From: Streptomyces lydicus
GTDB lineage: Bacteria; Actinomycetota; Actinomycetes; Streptomycetales; Streptomycetaceae
DNA length: 64,000 bases
Assembly (NCBI RefSeq): GCF_001729485.1
Contig: NZ_CP017157.1
Coordinates: 2,666,001 to 2,730,000 of the forward strand
Direction of reading: 5' to 3'
A program made the translations under genes and the position numbers. The notes beneath the pieces were generated by a model. It made no database searches. It was not told where the DNA came from and worked only from the letters and a program-made list of their open reading frames with translations. How positions within the stretch are numbered: position 1 is the stretch's first letter; each line of letters opens with the position of its first letter. This document shows, one piece after another, positions 1 through 9,125 of this stretch.

Positions 1-1
1 T

Positions 2-85
2 TACGTCCAGCCGGACGGCACCCTCGCCCCGATTCACCGCCCCGACGGCTCGGTGATCCCGGACCAGCAGGACACGGTGTACTGA
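2..85 (+). CDS. 3' end of an unidentified gene (partial)
   Basis: Twenty-seven codons and a TGA stop enter from the left edge; the visible tail ends in IPDQQDTVY. The GC-rich third positions look coding, but too little is present to assign a family. It is followed by a 34-bp gap and the 3' end of a convergent gene. Confidence 0.5.
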   Translation, partial: YVQPDGTLAPIHRPDGSVIPDQQDTVY

Positions 86-119
86 GCCACCGGCTCCGTA
101 CGGGGGAGGGCCGCACCGG

Positions 120-1382
120 TCAGAGAAAGGTGTGGCCCTCCCCGCGGTACGTCGGGACGGTGTCCACCACCCGGTCCCCGTCGACCAGGTGCAGCTCGGT
201 GAACCGCTCGCACAGCTCACCGGCCTTGGCGTGCCGGAACCACACCTTGTCGCCGATCGCCAGCCGGTCCGCGGCCGGCCCCAGCAGCGGCGTCTGCACC
301 TCGCCGGGCCCCTCCTGCGGGTCGTAGCGCAGCCCGGCCGGCAGATACGGCACCGGCAGCCGGTCCGCGCCCGCCGCCCCCGACGCCGGATAGCCGCCGC
401 CGAGCACCGTCACCACACCGGGACCGGGCCGCCGCACCACCGGCTGGGCGAAGAGCGCCGCCGGACGCCCGCTGAACGAGCGGAAGTTGTCGAACAGCCG
501 CGGCACGTACAGCCCCGACCCGGCCGCGATCTCGGTGACCGCCGCCTCCGCCGCGGTGTGCTGCACGCTGCCGGTCCCGCCGCCGTTGACGAACTCCAGC
601 CGCGGCGCCACCGCCCGCACCGCCCGCACGGCCTCCCAGCGCCGCTGCGCCAGCTCCTTGCGCGCCGCCGCCTGCATCATCCGGACCGCCCGCGAGAACA
701 CCGGCCGGCCCGCGACCTCGTCACCCACCCCCGCCACATGGCCCTCGTACGCCATCAGGCCCACCAGCCGGAAACCGGGGCGACGCGCCACCGTCCGGGC
801 CAGCGCGGCGAGTTGGGCCGGCTGCCGCAGCGGCGACCGCAGGGCGCCGACCCGCACCTTCCCGCCCATCAGCCGGTAGGAGGTGTCCAGTTCCAGGCAG
901 ACCCGCACCTCCTCGCCGCGGCCCGCGCCGCCCGGACGGGCCGCGTCGATCAGCTCCAGCTGCGCCGGATCGTCCACCATCACCGTGACCGCGGCGGCGA
1001 GCGCCGGATCGGCGGTCAGCTCGGCGAACCCCGCCCGGTCCACCGAGGGGTACGCCAGCAGCACGTCGTCGAAGCCGGAACGGGCCAGCCACAGCGACTC
1101 GGCCAGCGTGAAGCTCATGATCCCGGCGAAGCCGTCGCGCGCCAGCACCCGTTCCAGCAGCGCCCGGCAGCGCACCGACTTGCTCGCCACCCGGATCGGC
1201 TTGCCCTTCGAACGGCGCACCAGATCCGCCGCGTTGGCGTCGAAGGCCGCGAGGTCGACGACGGCCAGCGGCGCGTCGAGAGCGGCGGTGGCCCGGTCGT
1301 ACGGGGTCTCCCCCGCCCGCACGGGGCGGGGAGCTCGGGGAAGGGCTTCGTGGCCATGCGTACCGACTGTGTGCGGGGACAT
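120..1382 (-). CDS. Amino acid deaminase/aldolase, alanine racemase N-terminal fold
   Basis: PLP-dependent fold-type III enzyme related to D-threonine aldolase and alanine racemase. The N-terminal barrel is visible from APLAVVDLAAFDANA through IRVASKSVRC, whose lysine is the expected PLP anchor, then LVGLMAYEGHVAGVGD and the Gly-rich phosphate-binding stretch EFVNGGGTGS. The C-terminal part with GDKVWFRHAKAGELCERF resembles the metal-binding domain of D-threonine aldolases. I use the ATG at 1382, which has AGGAGG about 17 bases upstream, rather than an in-frame start at 1475 that adds a basic non-family extension. The natural substrate is not evident. It is divergent from the gene at 1596. 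Confidence 0.8.
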   Translation of the reverse strand: MSPHTVGTHGHEALPRAPRPVRAGETPYDRATAALDAPLAVVDLAAFDANAADLVRRSKGKPIRVASKSVRCRALLERVLARDGFAGIMSFTLAESLWLARSGFDDVLLAYPSVDRAGFAELTADPALAAAVTVMVDDPAQLELIDAARPGGAGRGEEVRVCLELDTSYRLMGGKVRVGALRSPLRQPAQLAALARTVARRPGFRLVGLMAYEGHVAGVGDEVAGRPVFSRAVRMMQAAARKELAQRRWEAVRAVRAVAPRLEFVNGGGTGSVQHTAAEAAVTEIAAGSGLYVPRLFDNFRSFSGRPAALFAQPVVRRPGPGVVTVLGGGYPASGAAGADRLPVPYLPAGLRYDPQEGPGEVQTPLLGPAADRLAIGDKVWFRHAKAGELCERFTELHLVDGDRVVDTVPTYRGEGHTFL

Positions 1383-1595
1383 GGCCGCAGCCTGCCAGAC
1401 CCTCCTACCCCTGGGTAGGGGAGAGATCGCGACAGAGCGGACACGGCCCGCCAGGGGTTGGAGCACCGACGGCACCAGCCCTTAGAGTGGCTCGACACCG
1501 CAACCAGCAGGTCAGCGGCGTGTTGTCCTGATACGAGCCACCCTGCCCCGATTGCGGATCGGGCCCGGGAGGCCACGGCGCAAGGGGGAGCGCGG

Positions 1596-2954
1596 GTGAG
1601 CACCGACGCCGAGTTCGCCGATGCGCGGCACGTCCCGCCCATACCCCCGCGGCCGCCCCGGCAGCCCGCGCCCGCGGTGGATCAGGACCCCCGGACCGCC
1701 GTGCTGCGCCGGGTACCGGGCGCCCCCGCCGCCCCGCCGGCCCCCCGGGCCGCGCACACCCCCACGGGCCCCACCCCGCCGACCGGCCGCCCGGGCACCC
1801 CGCCGCCCGCCGCCCCGGCCGTCCCCCCGCGTCCCACCGCACCCCCGCCCGCGCCGCCGGGCGCACAGCCGCCGCCCCGCCCGGACCGCGCGCCGACGGC
1901 CCCGGCCCCGGCCGCACCGCCGCCGCCCGCCGGCCGCCCCGCGGCCTTCCGTGACACCGCCGCCTTCCATCTGGCCCACAGCCAGGAACTGTGGAACGCC
2001 CGCGGGCGCACCGACGGCCCGGACACCCCGGGTCGGGAGCCCGCCGCGGCGCCCGGTGGCGACCGGCCGCAGCCCGCGGCCGACCGCCCCGCCCCGCCCT
2101 GGCCGGGCAGCCACCTGCCGCCGCAGCGCGCCGGGGCCCGGCCAGGCGCGCCCACCGCGCCGCCGCCCCGCCCGGCGTCCGCCCGCCGCCCCGGCGCCCG
2201 GGTGCTGGCCGCCGCGGCCTGCCTGGTCCTCGGCATCGGCCTCATCGGCGGTGCCGCGGCCGGGAGTTGGCTCACCGACGACTCCGCCGACGCCCCGCCG
2301 AGCCCCCGGGAAGCGTTCACCAAGGGCCACGACGTCTGGCACAGCACCCCCGTCGACACCCTCTTCCCGCGCACCGTCAACGGCCTCGGCGTCGGCCCCG
2401 GCGGCGCCGACCGCACCTGGACCCGGATCGCGGTCGCCCCCGACAGCGGCTGCGCCGACGCCTACGACCCCCGGCTCGCCCAGGCGCTCGCCCCGGCCGG
2501 CTGCGCCCGCCTGCTGCGCGCCACCTACCTCGACGCCACCCACAGCAGCGTCATCACCGTCGGCGCGCAGACCGCCAGGACCGACCCGGCCGGGATGATG
2601 GCCCTCAACACCCGCTTCAGCACCAAGAACCTGGCCGACCGCACGGACCTGATGCCGCTGCCCTACGCGCCCAAGGGCACCCCCGCCGAGGGCTTCGGCC
2701 GTGCCCAGCGCGCCAGTTGGACCGTCCGGGTGCTCACCGACGTCCCGGTCATCGTCTACGCCGTCTCCGGCTTCGCCGACGGCCGCGCGGTCACCGAGCC
2801 GCAGCCCGCCGAGGCCGCCACCCGGCCCGGAGCCACCACCGCCCCGGCCGAGTCGGGCCTGGGCCACGACGCGAAGGACCTCGCGGACCGGGTCGCGGCG
2901 GACTTCCGCACGGCCGCCGGCCTCCCCTCGCAGACCACGGAGTCCTCACCATGA
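1596..2954 (+). CDS. Pro-rich membrane protein paired with a mycosin-like protease
   Basis: A 452-aa protein not assigned to a named family. Residues about 10-190 are very rich in Pro, Ala, Arg and Gly and probably disordered in the cytoplasm. A single transmembrane helix (VLAAAACLVLGIGLIGGAAA) follows, then an extracytoplasmic domain of about 220 residues with two Cys (DSGCADAYDP, PAGCARLLRA) that could form a disulfide. The GTG start at 1596 has AAGGGGGAG just upstream. Its last codons overlap the protease ATG by four bases, so the two are translationally coupled and probably act together at the membrane; a substrate or regulator of the protease is an inference. Confidence 0.75.
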   Translation: MSTDAEFADARHVPPIPPRPPRQPAPAVDQDPRTAVLRRVPGAPAAPPAPRAAHTPTGPTPPTGRPGTPPPAAPAVPPRPTAPPPAPPGAQPPPRPDRAPTAPAPAAPPPPAGRPAAFRDTAAFHLAHSQELWNARGRTDGPDTPGREPAAAPGGDRPQPAADRPAPPWPGSHLPPQRAGARPGAPTAPPPRPASARRPGARVLAAAACLVLGIGLIGGAAAGSWLTDDSADAPPSPREAFTKGHDVWHSTPVDTLFPRTVNGLGVGPGGADRTWTRIAVAPDSGCADAYDPRLAQALAPAGCARLLRATYLDATHSSVITVGAQTARTDPAGMMALNTRFSTKNLADRTDLMPLPYAPKGTPAEGFGRAQRASWTVRVLTDVPVIVYAVSGFADGRAVTEPQPAEAATRPGATTAPAESGLGHDAKDLADRVAADFRTAAGLPSQTTESSP

Positions 2955-4111
2955 CGAAGGCCCTGCTGCGCGGCGCCGCCGTCGCCCTGTCCTGCGCGGC
3001 GCTCGCGGTGCTCCCCGCCGTGCCCGCGCACGCCGACGCGCTGCGCGCCCAGGAGTGGGGCCTGGAGGCCGTCCACGCCCAGCAGGCATGGCACACCACC
3101 AAGGGCAAGGGCGTCACCGTCGCCGTCCTCGACACCGGCGTCGACGCGAACCATCCCGACCTCAAGGGCCAGGTCCTGCCCGAGAAGGACCTGGTCGGCT
3201 TCGGTGCCGGCCCCGGCGAGGGGGCCTGGGCCCGGCACGGCACCGGCATGGCCAGCGTCATCGCCGGCCGCGGCCACGGCGCGGGCAACCAGGACGGCGT
3301 CCTCGGCGTCGCCCCGGAGGCCCGCATCCTGCCGGTCCGGGTGATCCTGGAGGACAACGACCCGCAGCGCGAACGGGCCCGTACCGAGAAGGCCGGCGCG
3401 CTCGCCGACGGCATCCGCTGGGCCGCCGACCACGGCGCCGACGTGATCAGCATGTCGCTGGGCGACGACAGCGAGTCCGCGCACCCCGAACCGCGCGAGG
3501 ACGCCGCCGTCCAGTACGCCCTCGGCAAGGGCATCCCCGTCGTCGCCTCCGCCGGAAACGGCGGCCTGAAGGGCAACCACGTCTCGTACCCCGCCGCCTA
3601 CCCGGGCGTCATCGCGGCCACCGCCGTCACCCACCTGGGTGCCCGGGCCCGCTTCTCCACCCGCCACTGGTACGCCACGGTCAGCGCGCCCGGCGACGCC
3701 ATCGTGATGGCCGGCACCGGCGACGGCTACCTCTCGGGCTGGGGCACCAGCCCCGCCGCCGCCTTCGTCTCCGGCGCCATCGCCCTGATCCGCTCCGCCC
3801 ACCCCGACCTGAGCCCCGCCCAGATCCGCCGGCTGCTGACCAGCACCGCCCAGGACGCCCCGCAGGGCGGCCGCGACGACGACTACGGCGCCGGCCTGAT
3901 CGACCCCGCCGCCGCCCTCAAGGCCGCCGACGGCCTCAAGCCCGTCCCCCAGAAGCCGGTCCCCGCCGCGTACGCCCACCGCTACTTCGGCCCCGGCCCC
4001 ACCCCCGACGACGACCCGGCCGCCCCCACCAACTGGCTTCCCTGGGCCGCCGGCGCCCTGGGCCTGACCCTCCTCGCCGCCGCCTTCTCCTTCTGGCGCA
4101 CCCGGCCCTGA
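2951..4111 (+). CDS. S8 subtilisin-family serine protease, mycosin-like, membrane anchored
   Basis: A 386-aa exported serine protease. Residues 1-28 are a Sec signal peptide ending in AHA. The catalytic triad is visible as D61 (VAVLDTGVD), H96 (RHGTGMA) and S267 (WGTSPAAA), with oxyanion N203 (ASAGNGG). A C-terminal helix (WLPWAAGALGLTLLAAAF) and basic tail anchor it, as in mycosins of type VII secretion systems. The serine motif is GTSPAA rather than the usual GTSMAAP. The ATG overlaps the upstream stop in ATGA. No EccB, EccC, EccD, EccE or WXG100 gene is nearby, so a link to type VII secretion rests only on domain architecture. Confidence 0.88.
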   Translation: MTKALLRGAAVALSCAALAVLPAVPAHADALRAQEWGLEAVHAQQAWHTTKGKGVTVAVLDTGVDANHPDLKGQVLPEKDLVGFGAGPGEGAWARHGTGMASVIAGRGHGAGNQDGVLGVAPEARILPVRVILEDNDPQRERARTEKAGALADGIRWAADHGADVISMSLGDDSESAHPEPREDAAVQYALGKGIPVVASAGNGGLKGNHVSYPAAYPGVIAATAVTHLGARARFSTRHWYATVSAPGDAIVMAGTGDGYLSGWGTSPAAAFVSGAIALIRSAHPDLSPAQIRRLLTSTAQDAPQGGRDDDYGAGLIDPAAALKAADGLKPVPQKPVPAAYAHRYFGPGPTPDDDPAAPTNWLPWAAGALGLTLLAAAFSFWRTRP

Positions 4112-4135
4112 CCCGCTCCTCCGAGCGGATACGCT
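4106..4135 (+). promoter_or_regulatory. Candidate promoter for the SseB-family gene
   Basis: CTGACC at 4106-4111 and TACGCT at 4130-4135 are 18 bases apart, a plausible sigma-70-type promoter overlapping the stop of the protease gene. The -10 ends six bases before a GTG start, predicting a leaderless transcript. Confidence 0.4.
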
Positions 4136-4141
4136 CGCGTG

Positions 4142-4873
4142 GTGCAGAAGAACATCCCCGACCCCGGCTTCTCCGACGACGACGGCTCCGCCGACCCCGC
4201 CCTGACCGCCGCCCTGACGGCGTACGGCGACGACCGGAGCACCGAGCCGCAGCTGCTGGCCGCGCTGGCCGGCGCCCGGATGCTCGTCCCCGTGGTGGCG
4301 GTGCTGGGTGAGGTGGAGACCGGCCCGGACGGTCTGCGCCGCGAGAAGACCAGCGACATGGCGGTCCCCACCCTCCAGGCGCCGGACGGCCGCCGCGCCC
4401 TGCCCGCCTTCACCTCCATGGAGACCCTCCAGCGCTGGCGCCCCGACGCCCGCCCGGTGGCCGTCCCGCTCCGCCAGGCGCTGCTGGCCGCCTCCCACGA
4501 GAAGGCCGACACCCTGGTCATCGACCTGGCCGGCCCGGTCACCTACCAGCTGACCGGTCCCGCGCTGCGCGCCCTCGCCGAGGGCCGGACGACCGCCGAC
4601 CCGCTCGCCGACCCGGCCGTCACCGACGCCCTGCGGGCCCTGCTCGCCGCCGAGCCCGCGGTCCTCGTCGCCCACCTCGCGCCGTCCCGCGAAACCGACG
4701 CGACCCTCGCCCTGGGCCTGGCCGCCGACGCCCCGACCGCCGAGGTCGCCCAGCGGCTGGCGGGGGCGCTGGCCACCGACGAGGTGCTGCGCGCCCGGCT
4801 CGTCCGCGGGCTGGACCTGGCCCTCCTGCCGCCGGACGGCGCGGCCCCCGCGGAGCCGCTCTACCGGCGCTGA
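4142..4873 (+). CDS. SseB-family protein
   Basis: A protein of about 243 aa matching the SseB N-terminal domain architecture: a short acidic N-terminus, then LLAALAGARMLVPVVAVLGEVE, VPTLQAPDGRRALPAFTSMETLQRW and IDLAGPVTYQLTGPALRALAEG. The C-terminal half (LVAHLAPSRETDATLALGL) looks like the usual SseB C-terminal domain. Its function in actinobacteria is unknown. Two adjacent GTG codons (4139 and 4142) can start it; I prefer 4142 because a TACGCT -10 lies six bases upstream and there is no Shine-Dalgarno. A strong terminator follows. Confidence 0.8.
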   Translation: MQKNIPDPGFSDDDGSADPALTAALTAYGDDRSTEPQLLAALAGARMLVPVVAVLGEVETGPDGLRREKTSDMAVPTLQAPDGRRALPAFTSMETLQRWRPDARPVAVPLRQALLAASHEKADTLVIDLAGPVTYQLTGPALRALAEGRTTADPLADPAVTDALRALLAAEPAVLVAHLAPSRETDATLALGLAADAPTAEVAQRLAGALATDEVLRARLVRGLDLALLPPDGAAPAEPLYRR

Positions 4874-4893
4874 CCGCCGCACCGAACGACCCC

Positions 4894-4928
4894 GAAGAGC
4901 CCCGCGGACACCGTTCGCGGGGCTCTTC
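4894..4928 (+). terminator. Rho-independent-like terminator after the SseB-family gene
   Basis: A perfect 13-bp inverted repeat (GAAGAGCCCCGCG and its complement) with a nine-base loop, 21 bases after the stop. It has no long T run, as is usual in Streptomyces. Confidence 0.8.
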
Positions 4929-5000
4929 CGCCGACGGGCGCGTTCCTCTCCCGGGCCGCACAATGCGAGGAGAGCTCAAGATCCACGCGAGGAGGGCCGC

Positions 5001-5795
5001 ATGGCGAGTCCGGCGTCCAAGACGGAAACGGGGCCCGAGGACCCCACGGTGTTGACCCGTACGGTCGTGTCCGAGTTCCTCGGCACGCTGCTGCTGGTGT
5101 TCTTCGCCGTCGGCTCCGCGGTGCTGGCGGGCGAGTACATCGGCACCTTCGGCATCGCGCTGGCCTTCGGCTTCACCATGCTGGCGCTGGCCTACGCCCT
5201 CGGCCCGGTCTCGGGCTGCCACCTCAACCCCGCGGTGACCCTGGGCATGCTGCTGGCCCGTCGCATCACGCTGCGCTCCGCGGTCGAGTACTGGATCGCC
5301 CAGGTCGTCGGCGCCGTCGTCGGGGCGGCGCTGCTGTTCCTGGTCGCCAAGCAGGTCCCCGGGCTCCAGACGCACGCGGCCTTCGGCACGAACGGCTGGG
5401 GCGACCGCTCGGCGGTGCACCTCAACCTCGGCGGCGCCTTCGTCGCCGAGATGGTGATGACCTTCCTGTTCGTCTTCGTGGTGCTGGCGGTCACCCACCG
5501 GGTGGCGCTGTTCGGCTTCAACGGCGTGGCGATCGGCATGGCGCTGGCCACCGTCCACCTCATCGGCATCCCGCTGGACGGCACCTCCGTGAACCCCGCC
5601 CGGTCCCTCGGCCCGGCTCTGTTCGCGGGCGGCGCCGCCATCACCCAGCTGTGGCTCTTCATCGTCGCGCCGCTGATCGGCGGGGCGATCGCGGCCGCGG
5701 TGCACCAGATCACCCACCCGCCGCACGAGCCGGTCGTCGTCGCCGACGAGGCCGCGCCGCGCGAGCCCACACCCGGCGCCGACGAACGGATCTGA
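5001..5795 (+). CDS. MIP-family channel, aquaporin Z-like
   Basis: A 264-aa water or small-solute channel of the inner membrane. Six helices are visible, with the two half-helix motifs NPAV (GCHLNPAVTLG) and NPAR (SVNPARSLGPALFAGG). The bacterial AqpZ-type arrangement is clear: E in the first helix (VVSEFLGTLLLVFF) and FVVLAVTHRVALFGFNGVAIG. The 25-residue hydrophilic C-terminus is rich in Pro, Glu and Ala. The ATG follows GGAGGG by five bases. It appears monocistronic, between two strong hairpins. Water rather than glycerol selectivity is inferred from overall similarity. Confidence 0.9.
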   Translation: MASPASKTETGPEDPTVLTRTVVSEFLGTLLLVFFAVGSAVLAGEYIGTFGIALAFGFTMLALAYALGPVSGCHLNPAVTLGMLLARRITLRSAVEYWIAQVVGAVVGAALLFLVAKQVPGLQTHAAFGTNGWGDRSAVHLNLGGAFVAEMVMTFLFVFVVLAVTHRVALFGFNGVAIGMALATVHLIGIPLDGTSVNPARSLGPALFAGGAAITQLWLFIVAPLIGGAIAAAVHQITHPPHEPVVVADEAAPREPTPGADERI

Positions 5796-5812
5796 GCCGC
5801 CCCCGTACGCGA

Positions 5813-5846
5813 AGGAGCCCCGGCCGTCTCCCCGGCCGGGGCTCCT
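5813..5846. terminator. Bidirectional terminator between aquaporin and DUF1844 genes
   Basis: A 13-bp perfect stem (AGGAGCCCCGGCC and its complement) with an eight-base loop, between two convergent stop codons. Confidence 0.8.
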
Positions 5847-5877
5847 CCGTTCTCTTCCGTACGCCGTTACCGGCCGC

Positions 5878-6258
5878 TCAGCCGTATACCGGCCCGGTGA
5901 ACTTCTCCCCGGGCCCCTGCCCCGGCTCGTCCGGGACGACCGACGCCTCGCGGAACGCCAGCTGCAGCGACTTCAGCCCGTCCCGCAGCGGGGCCGCGTG
6001 GTACGAGCCGATCTCGGTGGCGCTGGCGGTGACCAGCCCGGCCAGTGCCTGGATGAGCTTGCGCGCCTCGTCGAGGTCCTTGTGGGTCTCGCCGCCCTCG
6101 GCGAGCCCGAGGTTGACCGCCGCCGAGCTCATCAGGTGCACCGCGACCGTGGTGATCACCTCGACCGCCGGCACCTCCGCGATGTCGCGGGTCATGGCGT
6201 CGAAATCGGGGCTTGCCGCACCCGGTGCGGCGGGCTGCTGAGGGGTCTGGTCGCTCAT
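5878..6258 (-). CDS. DUF1844 domain-containing protein
   Basis: A 126-aa protein with the DUF1844 core: VEVITTVAVHLMSSAAVNLGLAEGG, then the helical DLDEARKLIQALAGLV. The N-terminus is Pro/Ala-rich. It has no membrane segment and its role is unknown. The family commonly sits next to infC in actinobacteria, as here, divergently oriented. The ATG at 6258 has AGGAAG a short distance upstream. The conserved position suggests a link to translation or cell growth, but that is only contextual. Confidence 0.85.
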   Translation of the reverse strand: MSDQTPQQPAAPGAASPDFDAMTRDIAEVPAVEVITTVAVHLMSSAAVNLGLAEGGETHKDLDEARKLIQALAGLVTASATEIGSYHAAPLRDGLKSLQLAFREASVVPDEPGQGPGEKFTGPVYG

Positions 6259-6658
6259 GTCTTCGGGCTTCTTCCTGCTGAGGGGTCGGCTCCAGCCTAT
6301 GGCCCCGGTCCGCGCCCCCCGCGCCGGGGAGTGTCATCCTGGTCGCCGGCACCGGGGAGCCGGCACAGAAGTGGGGACCGCCCCTTGACTCGTGTATCCT
6401 GGTGTTCCGACCGGCCGGACACACATGTGACCGGCCCACAAGTGGAGGCTCCGATCTCCCACCCGACCGACCTCTGGTTGGCGGGTCAACGGTCCGGCTG
6501 CGCCCCGCGGAGACTTCGCGGCGGTGCTCCAGATCTATGTGGAGCCCCGCCTGTGTCCCGTCCGGGGCATTTTTCGTGTGCCGACGCGGGTGGTCACATC
6601 GAACAGACGTTACGCGGCAGTCCGCCAGGCCGTCGCGTGGTGCTACCGAGGAGGATCC
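6259..6658 (+). promoter_or_regulatory. infC promoter region and long structured leader
   Basis: A 400-bp non-coding stretch between DUF1844 and infC. TTGACT at 6385 and TATCCT at 6395 are promoter-like, though not spaced as a single consensus promoter. Downstream are potential hairpins: CCCACCCGACC/GGTTGGCGGGT near 6460-6483, GCTCCA/TGGAGC at 6525-6544, and a terminator-like hairpin at 6544-6574. The 6525-6544 hairpin abuts and slightly overlaps the terminator stem, so the two could be alternatives. A long leader before infC-rpmI-rplT is reminiscent of the L20-controlled leader known in Firmicutes; whether the mechanism is related is inference. Confidence 0.55.
6544..6574 (+). terminator. 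Attenuator-like terminator in the infC leader
   Basis: GCCCCG at 6544-6549 pairs with CGGGGC at 6563-6568, followed at once by ATTTTT. A T-tailed hairpin is unusual for this genome and sits 84 bases upstream of infC, suggesting premature termination control of the operon. Confidence 0.6.
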
Positions 6659-7276
6659 ATCAGCGCCGAGCCCCGCATCAACGACCGGATTCGCGTCCCC
6701 GAGGTGCGACTCGTCGGTCCCAGTGGCGAGCAGGTCGGCATTGTGCCGCTTGCCAAGGCCCTGGAGCTTGCGCAGGAGTACGACCTCGACCTGGTCGAGG
6801 TGGCGGCGAACGCCCGTCCGCCGGTCTGCAAGCTCATGGACTACGGAAAGTTCAAGTACGAGTCGGCCATGAAGGCCCGTGAGGCGCGCAAGAACCAGGC
6901 GCACACGGTCATCAAGGAGATGAAGCTCCGGCCGAAGATTGACCCGCACGACTACGACACCAAAAAGGGTCACGTCGTCCGGTTCCTCAAGCAGGGTGAC
7001 AAGGTCAAGATCACGATCATGTTCCGTGGTCGCGAGCAGTCCCGCCCCGAGCTGGGCTTCCGACTGCTGCAGCGGCTCGCGGAGGACGTCCAGGACCTCG
7101 GCTTCATCGAGTCGAATCCGAAGCAGGACGGCCGAAACATGATCATGGTCCTCGGTCCGCACAAGAAGAAGACCGAGGCGATGGCCGAGGCCCGTGAGGC
7201 GCAGGCCGCCCGCAAGGCGGAGCGTCAGGGTGGTGCTCCCGCGGAGGAGCCCGCCGGGGAGCCCGCCGAGGCGTGA
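6659..7276 (+). CDS. infC: Translation initiation factor IF-3
   Basis: A 205-aa IF-3, which binds the 30S subunit and enforces start-codon and initiator-tRNA selection. The N-terminal domain ([24 protein letters not shown]), basic linker ([14 protein letters not shown]) and C-terminal domain ([29 protein letters not shown] [12 protein letters not shown]) are complete, followed by an acidic Ala/Glu tail. The only start with a good Shine-Dalgarno (GAGGAGGA, 6649-6655) is ATC at 6659. No ATG, GTG or TTG is suitably spaced, so initiation probably uses AUC, parallel to the rare AUU start by which E. coli infC autoregulates. It is first gene of infC-rpmI-rplT. Confidence 0.95.
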   Translation: MSAEPRINDRIRVPEVRLVGPSGEQVGIVPLAKALELAQEYDLDLVEVAANARPPVCKLMDYGKFKYESAMKAREARKNQAHTVIKEMKLRPKIDPHDYDTKKGHVVRFLKQGDKVKITIMFRGREQSRPELGFRLLQRLAEDVQDLGFIESNPKQDGRNMIMVLGPHKKKTEAMAEAREAQAARKAERQGGAPAEEPAGEPAEA

Positions 7277-7342
7277 TCACTGGGCGTGAGCCCCGGAATC
7301 ATGCCGGGGCACCCGCCCCGGACAGCAATCGATACATGCGAC

Positions 7343-7374
7343 GCTCCCGCCAGCCGGTCCGTGCCGGTGGGAGC
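7343..7374 (+). other. Hairpin in the infC-rpmI spacer
   Basis: GCTCCCGCC pairs with GGTGGGAGC around a loop containing CCGG/CCGG, 26 bases before rpmI. It may be a processing or translational control element; it has no T run. Confidence 0.35.
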
Positions 7375-7399
7375 GCCACTGACGAGGAGAGAACGGCGC

Positions 7400-7594
7400 A
7401 TGCCGAAGAACAAGACGCACAGCGGTGCCAGCAAGCGCTTCAAGGTCACCGGCTCCGGCAAGGTGCTGCGTGAGCGCGCCGGCAAGCGCCACCTGCTCGA
7501 GCACAAGTCGTCCCGCGTGACGCGTCGCCTCACCGGCAACGCCGAGATGGCCCCGGGCGACGCCGCGAAGATCAAGAAGCTTCTCGGCAAGTGA
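7400..7594 (+). CDS. rpmI: 50S ribosomal protein L35
   Basis: A 64-aa very basic ribosomal protein of the large subunit. The sequence is complete from [20 protein letters not shown] to the C-terminal KIKKLLGK, with the family [14 protein letters not shown] segment. GAGGAGAG lies a suitable distance before the ATG at 7400. It is the middle gene of the infC-rpmI-rplT operon, about 120 bp after infC and about 100 bp before rplT. Confidence 0.97.
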   Translation: MPKNKTHSGASKRFKVTGSGKVLRERAGKRHLLEHKSSRVTRRLTGNAEMAPGDAAKIKKLLGK

Positions 7595-7698
7595 GCCACC
7601 ACGCCCCGCCGGACGAGCGGGGCGGGTGATTCGGACCGGGACACAATCGATTCGGGTCGTGTGACGACAACCACGACCCCGCTACAAGGAGTTAACAA

Positions 7699-8082
7699 GT
7701 GGCACGCGTCAAGCGGGCAGTCAACGCCCACAAGAAGCGCCGGGCGATCCTCGAGCAGGCCAGTGGCTACCGTGGCCAGCGCTCCCGCCTGTACCGCAAG
7801 GCGAAGGAGCAGGTCACCCACTCCCTCGTCTACAACTACAACGACCGCAAGAAGCGCAAGGGCGACTTCCGTCAGCTGTGGATCCAGCGCATCAACGCCG
7901 CTGCCCGCGCCAACGGCATGACCTACAACCGCTTCATCCAGGGTCTGAAGGCCGCCAACATCGAGGTGGACCGCAAGATCCTCGCTGACCTCGCGGTCAA
8001 CGACGTGAACGCGTTCGCCGCGCTCGTCGAGGTCGCCCAGAAGGCGCTTCCGAGCGACGTCAACGCCCCGAAGGCTGCCTGA
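7699..8082 (+). CDS. rplT: 50S ribosomal protein L20
   Basis: A 127-aa primary 23S rRNA-binding protein needed for early 50S assembly. The basic N-terminal extension ([37 protein letters not shown]) and globular domain ([25 protein letters not shown]) are intact. The GTG start at 7699 follows AAGGAG by eight bases. In Firmicutes L20 represses this operon by binding its leader, so the structured infC leader here is a candidate target, though no sequence proof is visible. A strong terminator follows. Confidence 0.97.
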   Translation: MARVKRAVNAHKKRRAILEQASGYRGQRSRLYRKAKEQVTHSLVYNYNDRKKRKGDFRQLWIQRINAAARANGMTYNRFIQGLKAANIEVDRKILADLAVNDVNAFAALVEVAQKALPSDVNAPKAA

Positions 8083-8107
8083 ACTTCAGCCTGAGGACGA
8101 ACTGACG

Positions 8108-8145
8108 CGGACCCGCAGGCCCCGGCCTGCGGGTCCGCCGCTTTT
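8108..8145 (+). terminator. Terminator of infC-rpmI-rplT
   Basis: A 14-base inverted repeat (CGGACCCGCAGGCC and its complement, 8108-8137) followed by CCGCTTTT. Confidence 0.88.
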
Positions 8146-8187
8146 CCCCGCCGCCCCGCACCGAACCACAGAAGCGAGCCGCCGCCC

Positions 8188-9042
<855 letters not shown>

Positions 9043-9125
9043 GGGGCGTCCCCCGGAGCTTCCCGGCACATCCGGGGCGAACTAGTAGTCTTGCGTGCCC
9101 GGGGGCCCGGAAGGGGGTAACGGGG

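Noticed and set aside
2756..4963. A 735-codon minus-strand frame across the protease and SseB genes
   Set aside because: It is the antisense shadow of two well-supported genes with Gly/Val/Arg repeats and no family signature.
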